Positions 41,560 to 50,846 of a DNA stretch of 64,000 bases are shown here, piece by piece; position 1 is the stretch's first letter, and every line of letters starts with the position of its first letter. A model generated the notes under the pieces. The model had not been told where the DNA came from. It saw only the letters and a list, made by a program, of their open reading frames with translations, and searched no databases. The translations under genes were made by a program, and so were the position numbers. The DNA comes from JAAYCI01 sp031551695. GTDB taxonomy: Bacteria > Bacillota > Clostridia > Oscillospirales > Ruminococcaceae. The DNA is taken from NCBI GenBank assembly GCA_031551695.1, contig JAVBNG010000003.1, forward strand, positions 41,599-105,598. Reading direction: 5' to 3'.

Positions 41560-43386
41560 TTACCACGCAGTAGTATAGTTGCTAAAAAATTGCAGCGGGT
41601 CAACCCTGCTACCGCCTATGTGTATCTCAAAATGGATGTGGGCGCCGAAGGAAACGCCGGTGTTCCCGCACAAGCCGATGGGCTGCCCCTGCTCCACGCT
41701 GTCACCCACGCCAAAAAATACAGCGTTCATGTGGGCATACAGGGTCCGTGTGCCGTTGCCGTGGTCTATCAGCAGGTGGTTGCCATAACTGGAATCAACG
41801 CTGTTGGATATTACGCTACCGCCATCGGACGCCAGCACTTCGGTGTTTTCGCCAGCGGCAATGTCTATGCCATAATGAAAATCCCCTACACCCACGCCAG
41901 GGCGCGAACCATAAGGCGAGCGCACATAGGTGCTGGCGTTGGACGGCCAGATGAAATTGCCTGTACCCACCACGGCCCCGCCATCCCCCAGCGCAGAAAA
42001 CAGGGAATTGCTGCCTATCATGGTTTCAAAATAGCTGTCATAGGCACCATTCAGCATTTCTTCCAGTATGTCGCGCTGCTGGCGGTCAAAGCCGTATGCG
42101 TCGGCCATTTCCCATGCGCCCTTGCAGGCGGCCCGGATATAGAGCACATAGTAGTCGGTGTAGGTGTCGGTATTAGCATCGTATTTTGGCTCGTTCTTCA
42201 CTTCGTGGCTCACGTCCTGCATATCCCAAAACACAGCCCGCAGTTTTTCTACCCGCTCCGGGTCTATGGTGACAACCTCCATGCCGTCGTCGGGGTTGGC
42301 GGTTTTCACAGCATATACCGCCAGCACATCAATGAGGTTGTCCGGGCGCTTGTAGCCGTGATTCGTGTATTCCAGCCGCAATTCGTTGTGGGTATTGTCA
42401 GCCATGATATGCAGTATGTTTTCCCGGTACTCGCTGCACATTTCGCCGATGGCTTGCTGCATGGCGGCGGTGCTGTCCTCGTCCTCGCCGGAAAAGAACA
42501 GGCCGAAAGGTGACGCAATAATGGCGCCCACCACCGCGATAGCCACGATGATAACCAAAAGCGGCCCGCAAGCGGCGGCTATGGACACAATGGCGCGGCC
42601 CAAGGCGGCAGCCGCCCTTGCGATAAGCTCCCCGGCTTTTTTGGCCGCAGCCGCCGCATTTTTAGCAATCTGCTGCTGGGCGCGTTTCACCATCTGCTGG
42701 CTGGCGGCGGTTTGGGCCTTGCCTCTGGCCGCCGTTTTCATTTTTCCAGCCGTTTTTACCCTGTCTGCCCGATTTTGGAACCGGCCAGCTTTTTGCTTGC
42801 CGCCCTTATCGCCAGCCTTGAGAGATTGTCCCTTTGTTTTTACGCGGGCGGCGCCGCCTACCTCGCCGGGGCCCTCCACATCCACCGGGGCAGAATTGGC
42901 AGGGGCGCCAACATCCTGTTTGGCGCTGCGGCTACTATATGGGCCGCTGGCCCGCTGCTGTTCGGCGCGCTCACCCTGTAATTTTTGTTTAGCCTGGGCT
43001 ACCCCGGTGGGATGTGACGACTGTTCACGCCCAGCAGCAGGGCGCCCCGCGTTTTGCCGGGCGCCCGTGTCTGCTGTGGGGGCCTGCTGCTCACCACCAG
43101 CCGCTTGCCGCCGCTCTTTAGCGGCCTTGGTTCGGTCCTTGTACTCATGTGCAGCGCGGTCTGCCGTTTGCCCCACGGTATGGGCAGCGTCACGCTCTGC
43201 ACCCTCCAGTTTCCCGGTAGCGTACTCATTGGCGCTCTCGCCATCGGCCTGTACGCCCGGTTGCCGCGCGGCGGCCTGGGTGGTGTAGTGCTGGGTAAGT
43301 AGGTCGCGGGCATCCTTTACCATCCCGCGCTGCCGCCCGCTCTCCTTGGGGGCGGTCATGGCGGGCTTTATTTTGGGTCCGCTCAA
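41560..43386 (-). CDS. Conjugation cell-wall hydrolase (M23 peptidase, CD1108/Orf14-like)
   Basis: 608 residues. A basic Ala/Gln-rich first 220 residues, one strong membrane helix (about 265-290, SIAAACGPLLVIIVAIAVVG), then a lytic/structural region (MQQAIGEMCSEYRENILHIM) and a C-terminal M23 LytM domain. The zinc ligands are in DFHYGIDIAA and GAHIHFEIHIGG, with HLLIDHGNGTRTLYAHM between. It opens peptidoglycan for the transfer channel. It starts with TTG at 43386 preceded by AAGGAGGGGG, 12 bases after VirB4. Last gene of the minus-strand transfer run. Confidence 0.9.
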   Translation of the reverse strand: MSGPKIKPAMTAPKESGRQRGMVKDARDLLTQHYTTQAAARQPGVQADGESANEYATGKLEGAERDAAHTVGQTADRAAHEYKDRTKAAKERRQAAGGEQQAPTADTGARQNAGRPAAGREQSSHPTGVAQAKQKLQGERAEQQRASGPYSSRSAKQDVGAPANSAPVDVEGPGEVGGAARVKTKGQSLKAGDKGGKQKAGRFQNRADRVKTAGKMKTAARGKAQTAASQQMVKRAQQQIAKNAAAAAKKAGELIARAAAALGRAIVSIAAACGPLLVIIVAIAVVGAIIASPFGLFFSGEDEDSTAAMQQAIGEMCSEYRENILHIMADNTHNELRLEYTNHGYKRPDNLIDVLAVYAVKTANPDDGMEVVTIDPERVEKLRAVFWDMQDVSHEVKNEPKYDANTDTYTDYYVLYIRAACKGAWEMADAYGFDRQQRDILEEMLNGAYDSYFETMIGSNSLFSALGDGGAVVGTGNFIWPSNASTYVRSPYGSRPGVGVGDFHYGIDIAAGENTEVLASDGGSVISNSVDSSYGNHLLIDHGNGTRTLYAHMNAVFFGVGDSVEQGQPIGLCGNTGVSFGAHIHFEIHIGGSRVDPLQFFSNYTTAW

Positions 43387-43398
43387 TAGTCCCCCTCC

Positions 43399-45729
43399 TT
43401 AACCCTCTCCGGGGCGAGTTGTCATTAAGCCATATAGCCGAATTTTTGGGTATTCATTGATAAAAGGCACAAGATTGCCGCCCACCTTAATGAGCCCCCT
43501 GCCGCTCTCGGCGTTGGTGATGTAGGACATTTGGGTCTCGGAAATGTGCAGCAGTTTGGCAAGCTCGGCCCGGTCGGTGGGGGCTTGGTTCAGCATCAGC
43601 ATGAATTCACTGTTTGCCAGCATGGTGCGGGCCATTGGGCTGCGCAAACAGTCCTCCACGTTCTGCGTGATACCTGTTGCCAGTGCGCCGTACTTCCTAA
43701 ACCGTTTCCAGCTTTCGGAAAGAAAATTGCTGCTGTATTCATTGTTGAAAAACAGGTAAATTTCATCAATGAAAATATGGGTGCGCTTACCCTTTTTGCG
43801 ATTCTCGGTGACGCGGTTCAAAATGGCGTCCAGCACAACCAGCATTCCCACGGTTTTAAGCTGCTTGCCCAAGTCCAAAATATCGAATGCGATAACGCGC
43901 TTGTTCATGTTCACATTGCTTTGGTGGGCAAATACGTTCAAACTGCCGGTGATAAATAATTCCATTGCCAGGGCAATGTCCGCTGCGGCGGGTTCCGGCT
44001 GTATCAGCAGTTCCTTATGGAAGTCCTGCAGGGTAGGCGGCGGGCCTTCAAACCGCTGGATGTACTTGCGGTAAATATTGGCTGTGCAGCGGTCCACGAT
44101 GCTTTTTTCACGCGCCCCCAGCTTGCCGCTGCCCATCACTTGCTCACACAGGGATAGCAAAAACTCGGATTTCAGAATAACCGGGTTTTCGCCATCGGCA
44201 TAGTCCTGCGTCATTGCCAGGGCGTTGATACGGTTGGGCGAATTGGCCGAAATGTTGATTACCTCTGCCAACTCGGGGCCAAAGGAACGTATGAGCTGCC
44301 CATACTCGCGCTCGGGGTCGATAATCAGCACTTCGTCGTCTGTTCCCAGCACGATTGATACCAATTCTTGCTTGGCGGCAAAGCTCTTGCCGCTGCCGGA
44401 CACGCCGAGGATGAAGCCGTTGCCGTTCAGCAGCCTCTTGCGGTTTACGATGATAAGGTTGCGGGAAATGGCGTTGACGCCGTAATAGATGCCGCCGGGG
44501 TCCATAATTTCCTGCGTGTTGAAGGGCATAAACACGGCCATGCTCTCGGTGGTGAGGGTGCGCAAGGCCGATACCCGGCGTAAGCCGTAGGGCAGCACCG
44601 TGTTTAGCCCATCCTCTTGCTGGTATTTGAGGGTGGCAAACTGGCACAGGTGCTTGCGGCCAATGGAAACAAGGGTATCGGTGTCGGCGTTTAGCTGCTC
44701 CATGTTGTCCGCCAGGTGTACCAGCGTCACCAGCCCAAACATCATGCGCTGGTCGCGGCCTGTGAGGTCGTCCAAAAACTCCTTGGTTTCCTTGCGCATC
44801 TGCTCCATATCGTAGGGTATGGTGGCGCTGAAATTGTTCTGCATATTCTGTTTTTGCTGCCAGCGGTTTATGTCGCTCTCCACCGCCATGACCCGGTTGT
44901 TCATTTCCCGCACCGCGTCATCGGTGGGAACCGGCAGCGTGTCCACCGACACCATCAGGTTGCGGGGGAAGTCGGCCAGGTCGGAAATGATGGTGTCCTT
45001 GATAAAGCTGGCGTATTCCCGTAAGAACAGGACGCGGCCCACCTTGCCGCCAACGGTGAAGTGGTCACTTTTGAAGTCCAGCCCATCGGGGCAAATGTAG
45101 TCGCGGAAGTCGTGGCCGCGGCGCATGACGGCCTGCAAGTCCAGGGAAAAGTGCTGTTCCTCCCCCATGCGGAAAAAGTCGTGCAGCACCCGCAGCCTTT
45201 CCATGTTGCCCATTTCGGTTACATAGGACGCCAGCTTGCCCATGTAGGAAACAAGCTCATTGTGGATGCGGGTAAAAAAGGCGCGGGCCTCGTCAATGCC
45301 CTTCTTGGCAACCGAGATCGTCATATAGTGGTCGCGTACAATATTGTTGCTGGCCTCGGCTTTGCTTTCCAGCATGGTGTTGTTTTCATGCCGCAGGGGG
45401 TTCAGCCCATCGGCGGCATCCTTCATCAAAATGCTGTCGGCAAATTCCTTCTGGCTCATGGTGCGGTTGTTGGTAGTGGTCTTGGTGGTGGCGTCGCTGG
45501 GCAGGATATTCAGCACATTGCAGTAGGACAAAAACATATCCAGTTTGTCGCTGCGCCCGGCCACCGAGTAGTTTATATCGGTGAACCGCCATTGTTTGGA
45601 AAACCGCCCGCCGTCCAGCATCCAAATGCCATCACGGTAGATGCGCTTGATAGGGATGCTGCGCTGGGCGCTGCGGGGTACTTTTAGGCCGTCTCTGTCT
45701 GCTTTGGTAAGGCTTTTCAAATTCTTCAA
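43399..45729 (-). CDS. virB4: VirB4/TraC-type conjugation ATPase
   Basis: 776 residues. Walker A FILGVSGSGKSFAAKQE (about residue 430), Walker B RTHIFIDEIYLFFNN, and the VirB4 tail GITQNVEDCLRSPMARTMLANSEFMLMLNQA (marker). It powers assembly and substrate movement in the type IV channel at the membrane. Start TTG 45729 with GGAGGACACTAT upstream. Two hairpin terminators lie 17-75 bases before this start on the same strand, so it needs its own promoter or antitermination. Confidence 0.95.
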   Translation of the reverse strand: MKNLKSLTKADRDGLKVPRSAQRSIPIKRIYRDGIWMLDGGRFSKQWRFTDINYSVAGRSDKLDMFLSYCNVLNILPSDATTKTTTNNRTMSQKEFADSILMKDAADGLNPLRHENNTMLESKAEASNNIVRDHYMTISVAKKGIDEARAFFTRIHNELVSYMGKLASYVTEMGNMERLRVLHDFFRMGEEQHFSLDLQAVMRRGHDFRDYICPDGLDFKSDHFTVGGKVGRVLFLREYASFIKDTIISDLADFPRNLMVSVDTLPVPTDDAVREMNNRVMAVESDINRWQQKQNMQNNFSATIPYDMEQMRKETKEFLDDLTGRDQRMMFGLVTLVHLADNMEQLNADTDTLVSIGRKHLCQFATLKYQQEDGLNTVLPYGLRRVSALRTLTTESMAVFMPFNTQEIMDPGGIYYGVNAISRNLIIVNRKRLLNGNGFILGVSGSGKSFAAKQELVSIVLGTDDEVLIIDPEREYGQLIRSFGPELAEVINISANSPNRINALAMTQDYADGENPVILKSEFLLSLCEQVMGSGKLGAREKSIVDRCTANIYRKYIQRFEGPPPTLQDFHKELLIQPEPAAADIALAMELFITGSLNVFAHQSNVNMNKRVIAFDILDLGKQLKTVGMLVVLDAILNRVTENRKKGKRTHIFIDEIYLFFNNEYSSNFLSESWKRFRKYGALATGITQNVEDCLRSPMARTMLANSEFMLMLNQAPTDRAELAKLLHISETQMSYITNAESGRGLIKVGGNLVPFINEYPKIRLYGLMTTRPGEG

Positions 45730-45745
45730 ATAGTGTCCTCCAAAT

Positions 45746-45769
45746 AAAAAATGCGCCCGGTGTGGGCGC
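45746..45769 (-). terminator. Terminator immediately upstream of virB4
   Basis: GCGCCC/GGGCGC stem (45753-45758 with 45764-45769), followed on the minus strand by ATTTTTTATTT. It is only 17 bases from the virB4 start. Confidence 0.75.
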
Positions 45770-45775
45770 TTGAAA

Positions 45776-45805
45776 AAGGAAACGCCCGGCCAACAGGCCG
45801 GGCGT
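45776..45805 (-). terminator. Second terminator upstream of virB4
   Basis: ACGCCCGGCC (45782-45791) pairs with GGCCGGGCGT (45796-45805), with TTTCCTTTTT following on the minus strand. It lies just after the small ORF at 45813-45974. Confidence 0.7.
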
Positions 45806-45812
45806 CAAGTCT

Positions 45813-45974
45813 TTATCTTTGCTTATCATCCTTGGGCTTTTTGGGCTTGAAAGCTACGGCCACACCATCGGGCTGTTCCATCACCATTTTTTCGGTGTGC
45901 TGGTTCGCAGCCACTAAAATGGCCTTGGCTCTCTGCGGGTCGTTTGCGTCTATGCTGTCAATGGCATCCGCCAT
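45813..45974 (-). CDS. Small ICE protein of unknown function
   Basis: From ATG 45974 it encodes 53 residues: ADAIDSIDANDPQRAKAILV, then an acidic/basic tail ending KPKKPKDDKQR. The same frame extends 13 codons upstream as INYKKAYFHLYSA, which looks like the true N-terminus of a family of short ICE/phage proteins with a helical YxxLFxxxxDAI pattern. An AAGGGG site stands eight bases before an ATA codon at 46013, so the true start may be that ATA. No function known. It is followed by two terminators and then virB4. Confidence 0.6.
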   Translation of the reverse strand: MADAIDSIDANDPQRAKAILVAANQHTEKMVMEQPDGVAVAFKPKKPKDDKQR

Positions 45975-46047
45975 AGCACTGTAAAGGTGAAAATAGGCTT
46001 TTTTGTAGTTTATAGAAACCGCCCCTTGGAAGTAAAATTCGGCAACC

Positions 46048-46116
46048 GCTACTTATATTGAGCGATTGTGCCCAAACTATACCATATACTTTTGAGTAGC
46101 GCAACTTATATTGAGC
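46048..46116. promoter_or_regulatory. Paired 16-bp direct repeats before the XRE gene
   Basis: GCTACTTATATTGAGC (46048-46063) and GCAACTTATATTGAGC (46101-46116) are 15/16 identical, 53 bp apart, in the divergent region between the small minus-strand ORF and the XRE gene. They are likely operators for that repressor. Confidence 0.6.
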
Positions 46117-46136
46117 TAGTTAGGGTGTGGTACAGC

Positions 46137-46400
46137 ATGAAGCAGCGAATAAGGCAGGATTTGGAGCTTGGCGCAAACCTTCGCAAATTGCGTATGGCAA
46201 AGGATTTGACACAGCCTGAGGTAGTGGCAAAGCTGCAAACCTATGGCATTGAAATATCCCGTGGTTACTATTCCCGCATTGAAACCGGCGAGCTCAATGT
46301 TCATGTAAGTGTGCTGGTTGCCTTACAAGATATATACGGCTGCGACTATGCCCAATTCTTTCAAGGGCTGCGGGAACAGTTGGAACAGAAAACCAAATAG
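46137..46400 (+). CDS. XRE-family HTH regulator inside the transfer region
   Basis: 87 residues from ATG 46137; the open frame upstream covers the operator repeats and is unlikely to be translated. The HTH domain reads LGANLRKLRMAKDLTQPEVVAKLQTYGIEISRGYYSRIETGE, with VHVSVLVALQDIYGCDYAQFF completing a Cro/CI fold. It is transcribed against the surrounding transfer genes and has its own terminator (46405-46444). A local repressor of the VirB4-side genes and of itself is a fair inference from the direct repeats. Confidence 0.86.
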   Translation: MKQRIRQDLELGANLRKLRMAKDLTQPEVVAKLQTYGIEISRGYYSRIETGELNVHVSVLVALQDIYGCDYAQFFQGLREQLEQKTK

Positions 46401-46404
46401 TAGC

Positions 46405-46444
46405 GATGCACCCGGCCAATCACAGGCCGGGTGCATCTGTTTTT
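46405..46444 (+). terminator. Terminator after the XRE gene
   Basis: GATGCACCCGGCC (46405-46417) pairs over 13 bp with GGCCGGGTGCATC (46425-46437), followed by TGTTTTT. Confidence 0.82.
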
Positions 46445-46447
46445 GCC

Positions 46448-49400
46448 TTACAGGTACACGCCAGTTTTGGGCAGCTTGCCCTTGGGTGTGTTGTACAAAA
46501 TCGTCACCCAGCTATCTTTGTCGTAGGTCCACTTCTCGCCGTAGCGCCCGCCCACATCGGTGCGGTTCACAAATTGGTACTCATTGGGCAGGTCGTCCAG
46601 CACCCTCACAAAGATATAGGGGGCCTCCACCTCCTTGAAGCCCGGCTGCACGGTGCCGAACTCAAAACGGAACTCGGTCACATACTCGTTGGCGGCCAGG
46701 CCAAGGGCCTGCGGGGAACATTCCAGCCGGTTGACTACCTTCGTGGAAAGGTTGTCGGCCAGGGTGGTGTACCGCCGGTCTTTGAGATTGGTTTTGTAGA
46801 CAACGGAGTAGGTCAATTCCTCGTTCCATGTGCCGGTGTAGATGGTTTCCAGCCGCACCGCATCGGTGGGCAGGAAGTCGCGCCAATAAAAATCATCCAG
46901 CGGCACGTTGCTGGTGTTGGCTATATCCCAAAAATCGTAGCGGATTGAACTGCCCGCCTGGGCCTCGGCCACGCCGCGCTTGTTCACCGTCACGGAGATT
47001 TTGGGCGCTGCGTCCTCCACTTCAAAGCGCACGATTTCCTCATGCTTTGAAATGACGGCTTCAAACTCCTTGTCGTTGATAAGCCAGTATTCGGGGCTCT
47101 TTACCTCTTTGATGGTGTACTTGCCCAGGGGCAGCGGGCGGGATGTGGCAAGGCCGCGCTTGTCGGTGGTGATGGTGTCCACCACCTCCAGCTTGTCGTT
47201 GTAAATCTCGAAAACGGCCCCTTCCAGCTTGTCGCCCTTCTTTTGCTTGGTCAGGATGTTGTCCTCGGCGGCCACCTTGATGATTTGGATTTGGCCGAGC
47301 TCCAAAATGTTCTTGAATGTAACGGTGGTGGTTTTGCCCCATTCCAGGGTAATATCCCACACCCGGTTGTCCAGCAGATAGCCGGGGGCGGCCTCCACCT
47401 CTTGCAGTTGGTAATGCCCGGCGTCAATGCCGGTCAGCACGATGCGGCCCGCGCTGTTGGTGGTGTAGGTGCCAATCTCCCGCCCATTGTCGGAAAAAAC
47501 GCGGAACTTTACGCCTTCCAGCGGTTCGCCACTGTCTGCGTCCACCTTGCGGATAACAAGGAAGGGGTACGGATGGTTTTTGAAGGTGAGGACGTTTTGC
47601 TGCCCCGCCTTGATTTCGATGCGCTGCTCCTGTGTGTCCAGCTTGTAGCCCTCCGGGGCGGCCACTTCGCGGGCGAAAATCCAGCCCTCTTTCAGCCCCG
47701 GCACAAACAGGCGGCCATCCTCATTTGTGGTGTAGGTGCCGATTTTAGAGCCGTCCAAGTTTGTAAGCTCGAACTCCACCCCGGCAATACCAATGCCGGT
47801 CACGCTGTCCACCTTGATGATGGAAAGGCCCGCCAGCGGCTTGTTGGTGAACTCCAGCGTAGCGGTCTTGCCGTCTTTGAGCTCCACATTTTGGGGGGTG
47901 GTGTCCAAAATATAGCCGTCGATGGTGGCGGTCTCGTAGGCGGTGTACCAGCCGGGGGCCAGGTCGGGAATGGCAATCAGCCCCGCGCTGTTGGTGCGGT
48001 AGTCGCCAATGACTTCACCGTTCATCTTGGTAACGCGGATGCTGACGCCCTGCAAGGGCTCCTTGGTGGTGGCGTCCACCTTGCGGATTTGCAGCCCCGG
48101 CAGCAGGGCGTTTTCAAACTCCACAATGGCAGGGTCGCCTAATTTCAGTTGCACGTTGATGGGGGTATCATTCAGACGGTAGCCCTCCGGCGCCTTGATT
48201 TCCACCGCGATATACCAACCGGGCTGCAATTCGGGGATGGTGATGTAGCCGTTTCGCCCGGTGGTATACTCGCCCACAAGCTCACCGTTCATTTTGGTAA
48301 GGCGGAAGGTGGCGCCGGGCAGCGGTTCGCCCGTGAGGGTGTCCACCTTTTTGATGATAACCGGGCTTTTGGGGGTGTTCTCAAAGGTGACGCTTTTGGC
48401 CTCGCCGCCCTTCAAAAGCACCTCTTGGGGTGCATTGGTGACAATGTAGCCGTCCGGGGCGGTGATTTCCTCAATCACCACAAGGCCGGGGGCCATGCCA
48501 TCAAGGAAAATGCGGCCGTCCACGTCGCTGGTGAAGCTGCCCACGGTCTCGCCGTTTTTGTAGGAAATGCGGAAGGTGGCGTAAGCCAGGGGCTGCTTGG
48601 TGATGCTGTCTATTTTAAGGATTTCAAGGCTGGGCTTTTTGCTGTTTTTCAGCGTGATACTGGCAACTTGGCCCGCCACAATCTCGATGGTGTGTTCCTG
48701 TGAATTGAGGATATAGCCATCGGGGGCCACAATTTCAGTCACGGTGTAGTAGTCCGGTTCCATGCCGGTAAGCCGGGCGATGCCGTCCGGCCCGCTCACA
48801 ATGTCCTTGAACTCCTTGCCGCCCTTCTGCGCCACCCGGAAGGTGGCCCCGGCAAGGCGCTGGCCGCTGTCGGCGTCCACCTTCACAATTTCAAGGCTGG
48901 GTTTGGCGTAGTTTTCAATGGTGATTTCGCACACCTCGCCGCTTTTTACTTCCACGGTGCGCGGGGTGGCGTCAAGGATATATCCGGGCGGGCAGGATAT
49001 TTCGGTGATGGTGTACCAATCGGGCGCGAGGTTCGGCAGGGATGCAATGCCCGACGCGCCGGTGACAACCTCTTGGGATTCCAGCCCGTTTTTGCGGGCC
49101 ACCCGGAAGGTAACGCCGGGGATGCGGGCCTTGGTGGTGCCGTCCACCTTGGTGATTTGGATGCCCGAAAAAGGCTCATTGTGGAAAGTCACCTCGGCGT
49201 CGGGCTTTTCGGTGCTGATAACAACATCCTTCACCGGGTCGCGGGCAATTAGGTGGTTTTTGGGCGGGGTGATCTCCGTCACGATATAGGTCCCCTGCCA
49301 GGGCACCGACACCCGCAAAACACCGCTGCCGTCGGTGGTGAAGTTGCCCACCACGCCCTTTTCAGCATGGCGCACTTGGAACTCGGCCCCGGCCAGCGGG

Positions 49401-50656
49401 TTGCCCGTTCCCTGCTGCAATTTGCGGATGGTGATTTGGTAGGGCCCCATGTTTTCCGTGGTCAGGCGGAAGTAGGCAGGCACCGGGTCCACCACGCCAG
49501 CGGTGGCGCGTATCTGGTCATTGCCGCTGCCCCAAAAGATAAGGCTTTCCACTTCGCCCAGCGAACCCTTGTAGGCGCCGTAAAGCACGCTGCCGTCCAG
49601 CGGGCTGGTGGATGTGACGTGCAGGGTTTCCTTTTCCCGCACAAACTTGACGGTGCCTTTGTTTGAGAAATTGAAGTCGGACAGCGAAACGCGGGGGTTG
49701 GTGTTCACCAGGTCGATTTTGTATTCGCCGGGGATGCCGGGAACCTTGTGCAGCGGCGCCGCGTTCTGCAAGCGGCTGGTGAAGGTGGGCACCTCGGTGT
49801 GGCTGCGCATGGCCGCAATGATTTGGTCGTAGTAGCCAGCCGCCGCGGGGTTGTAGCCGATGGTGGCATTGTAGGCATTGCGGTTGATAACGGAAAAGGT
49901 GGTCAGGTCCATGTAGCCCAGGCAAATTTCCCATATCGCTACTTGGGATGCCATGTGCAGCAGCGGGTTGCTGGCATCTTTCGCGCCGTACAGCATCACA
50001 TAGCCCACGGCGTACCGCTGGGCGCTGGAAAGGCCATCCCATGTAAGGGTGCCGTAACCGCCGCTATGGGTGTCGGGGTTGGTGGGCTCCACGCAGTAGG
50101 CAAGTTGGCCGTCGATGGTCATAATATACCAAGGGCGCATATCGGTGGGGCCTTCACCCTTGGAAAAATCCCATTGGTAGGCTTCGATGCGCTGGATGGA
50201 AAGGGTGCCGGTAGCCTGGGGGCCAATGCTGCGGGCGCGGGCGCCGCCGTTCACAAAATGTACGGTGGCGCCGTCCAAGGTGCCGCTGGCCGCGGCGTCG
50301 GCTTCATCCTCGGCCGGGGCGCTCTCGCTGGCAATACTGCTATCCTCGCTTTCAGCGGGTTGCTCTGCCTCGCTGCTGTCCGGCTGGCTATCACCGGGCA
50401 GCGATTCGGGCGGGGTGCTGCTGTCCGGGGGCAGGCTGGACGAGGGCGGCGCGCTCTCGTCATTGGGCGCGGTGCTTATGTCGGGTACACCGCTGTTGGG
50501 GGTGCTGCTGTCGGACGGCGCGCCGTCGGTGATTTCGCTGGTGGGCTCTATGCTGATTTCGGGTCCTGCAGCCAGGGCCGTGATGGGCATTGCGCTGAAC
50601 AGTATTAGCACTACAAACAGGATGGGCAAAATACGCTTGGTTATGGTTTTCGCCAT
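46448..50656 (-). CDS. SpaA/Cna-B repeat surface adhesin with thioester domain
   Basis: 1402 residues. A signal peptide (residues 1-29, ILPILFVVLILFSAMPITALA) is followed by a Ser/Pro/Glu/Asp-rich stalk. An N-terminal thioester domain has Cys in GQLAYCVEPTNPD and the Gln motif HMASQVAIWEI. Nine SpaA/Cna-B repeats of about 85 residues follow, most with a K(V/I)D lysine and a TEI/KEV glutamate for isopeptide bonds. A C-terminal beta domain ends in GKLPKTGVYL. The LPKTG sorting motif is at the very end, with no membrane helix or basic tail. It likely aids mating-pair contact. Start ATG 50656 with a GAAGGAGACC site. Confidence 0.88.
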   Translation of the reverse strand: MAKTITKRILPILFVVLILFSAMPITALAAGPEISIEPTSEITDGAPSDSSTPNSGVPDISTAPNDESAPPSSSLPPDSSTPPESLPGDSQPDSSEAEQPAESEDSSIASESAPAEDEADAAASGTLDGATVHFVNGGARARSIGPQATGTLSIQRIEAYQWDFSKGEGPTDMRPWYIMTIDGQLAYCVEPTNPDTHSGGYGTLTWDGLSSAQRYAVGYVMLYGAKDASNPLLHMASQVAIWEICLGYMDLTTFSVINRNAYNATIGYNPAAAGYYDQIIAAMRSHTEVPTFTSRLQNAAPLHKVPGIPGEYKIDLVNTNPRVSLSDFNFSNKGTVKFVREKETLHVTSTSPLDGSVLYGAYKGSLGEVESLIFWGSGNDQIRATAGVVDPVPAYFRLTTENMGPYQITIRKLQQGTGNPLAGAEFQVRHAEKGVVGNFTTDGSGVLRVSVPWQGTYIVTEITPPKNHLIARDPVKDVVISTEKPDAEVTFHNEPFSGIQITKVDGTTKARIPGVTFRVARKNGLESQEVVTGASGIASLPNLAPDWYTITEISCPPGYILDATPRTVEVKSGEVCEITIENYAKPSLEIVKVDADSGQRLAGATFRVAQKGGKEFKDIVSGPDGIARLTGMEPDYYTVTEIVAPDGYILNSQEHTIEIVAGQVASITLKNSKKPSLEILKIDSITKQPLAYATFRISYKNGETVGSFTSDVDGRIFLDGMAPGLVVIEEITAPDGYIVTNAPQEVLLKGGEAKSVTFENTPKSPVIIKKVDTLTGEPLPGATFRLTKMNGELVGEYTTGRNGYITIPELQPGWYIAVEIKAPEGYRLNDTPINVQLKLGDPAIVEFENALLPGLQIRKVDATTKEPLQGVSIRVTKMNGEVIGDYRTNSAGLIAIPDLAPGWYTAYETATIDGYILDTTPQNVELKDGKTATLEFTNKPLAGLSIIKVDSVTGIGIAGVEFELTNLDGSKIGTYTTNEDGRLFVPGLKEGWIFAREVAAPEGYKLDTQEQRIEIKAGQQNVLTFKNHPYPFLVIRKVDADSGEPLEGVKFRVFSDNGREIGTYTTNSAGRIVLTGIDAGHYQLQEVEAAPGYLLDNRVWDITLEWGKTTTVTFKNILELGQIQIIKVAAEDNILTKQKKGDKLEGAVFEIYNDKLEVVDTITTDKRGLATSRPLPLGKYTIKEVKSPEYWLINDKEFEAVISKHEEIVRFEVEDAAPKISVTVNKRGVAEAQAGSSIRYDFWDIANTSNVPLDDFYWRDFLPTDAVRLETIYTGTWNEELTYSVVYKTNLKDRRYTTLADNLSTKVVNRLECSPQALGLAANEYVTEFRFEFGTVQPGFKEVEAPYIFVRVLDDLPNEYQFVNRTDVGGRYGEKWTYDKDSWVTILYNTPKGKLPKTGVYL

Positions 50657-50691
50657 GTAAGGTCTCCTTCTTGTGTTGGATTTTGGGCAAC

Positions 50692-50713
50692 AAAAAACCC
50701 GCCTTATGGCGGG
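50692..50713 (-). terminator. Terminator upstream of the SpaA gene
   Basis: CCCGCC/GGCGGG stem (50698-50703 with 50708-50713) with six T on the minus strand (50697-50692). It sits about 36 bases before the SpaA start codon. Confidence 0.72.
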
Positions 50714-50846
50714 CGCGAAAATGCTGTGGATATGTTGTATAATGGGTATGTCAAAAACTTTTGTCATGGAAATTTGCGCAACGTCAAACTGCTTTGCTGG
50801 TAGATTGACACGCTGCTTGCTATTCTTTTTTCGGGAGGTAGAACAA

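Noticed and set aside
47243..48142. Plus-strand frames opposite the SpaA gene
   Set aside because: They are antisense shadows of the repeated Cna-B domains.
47300..49300. DNA-level tandem repeats in the SpaA gene as a possible CRISPR or VNTR
   Set aside because: The periodicity is protein-level (about 85 residues) with diverged DNA; there are no short identical repeats with spacers. No CRISPR array was seen anywhere in the window.
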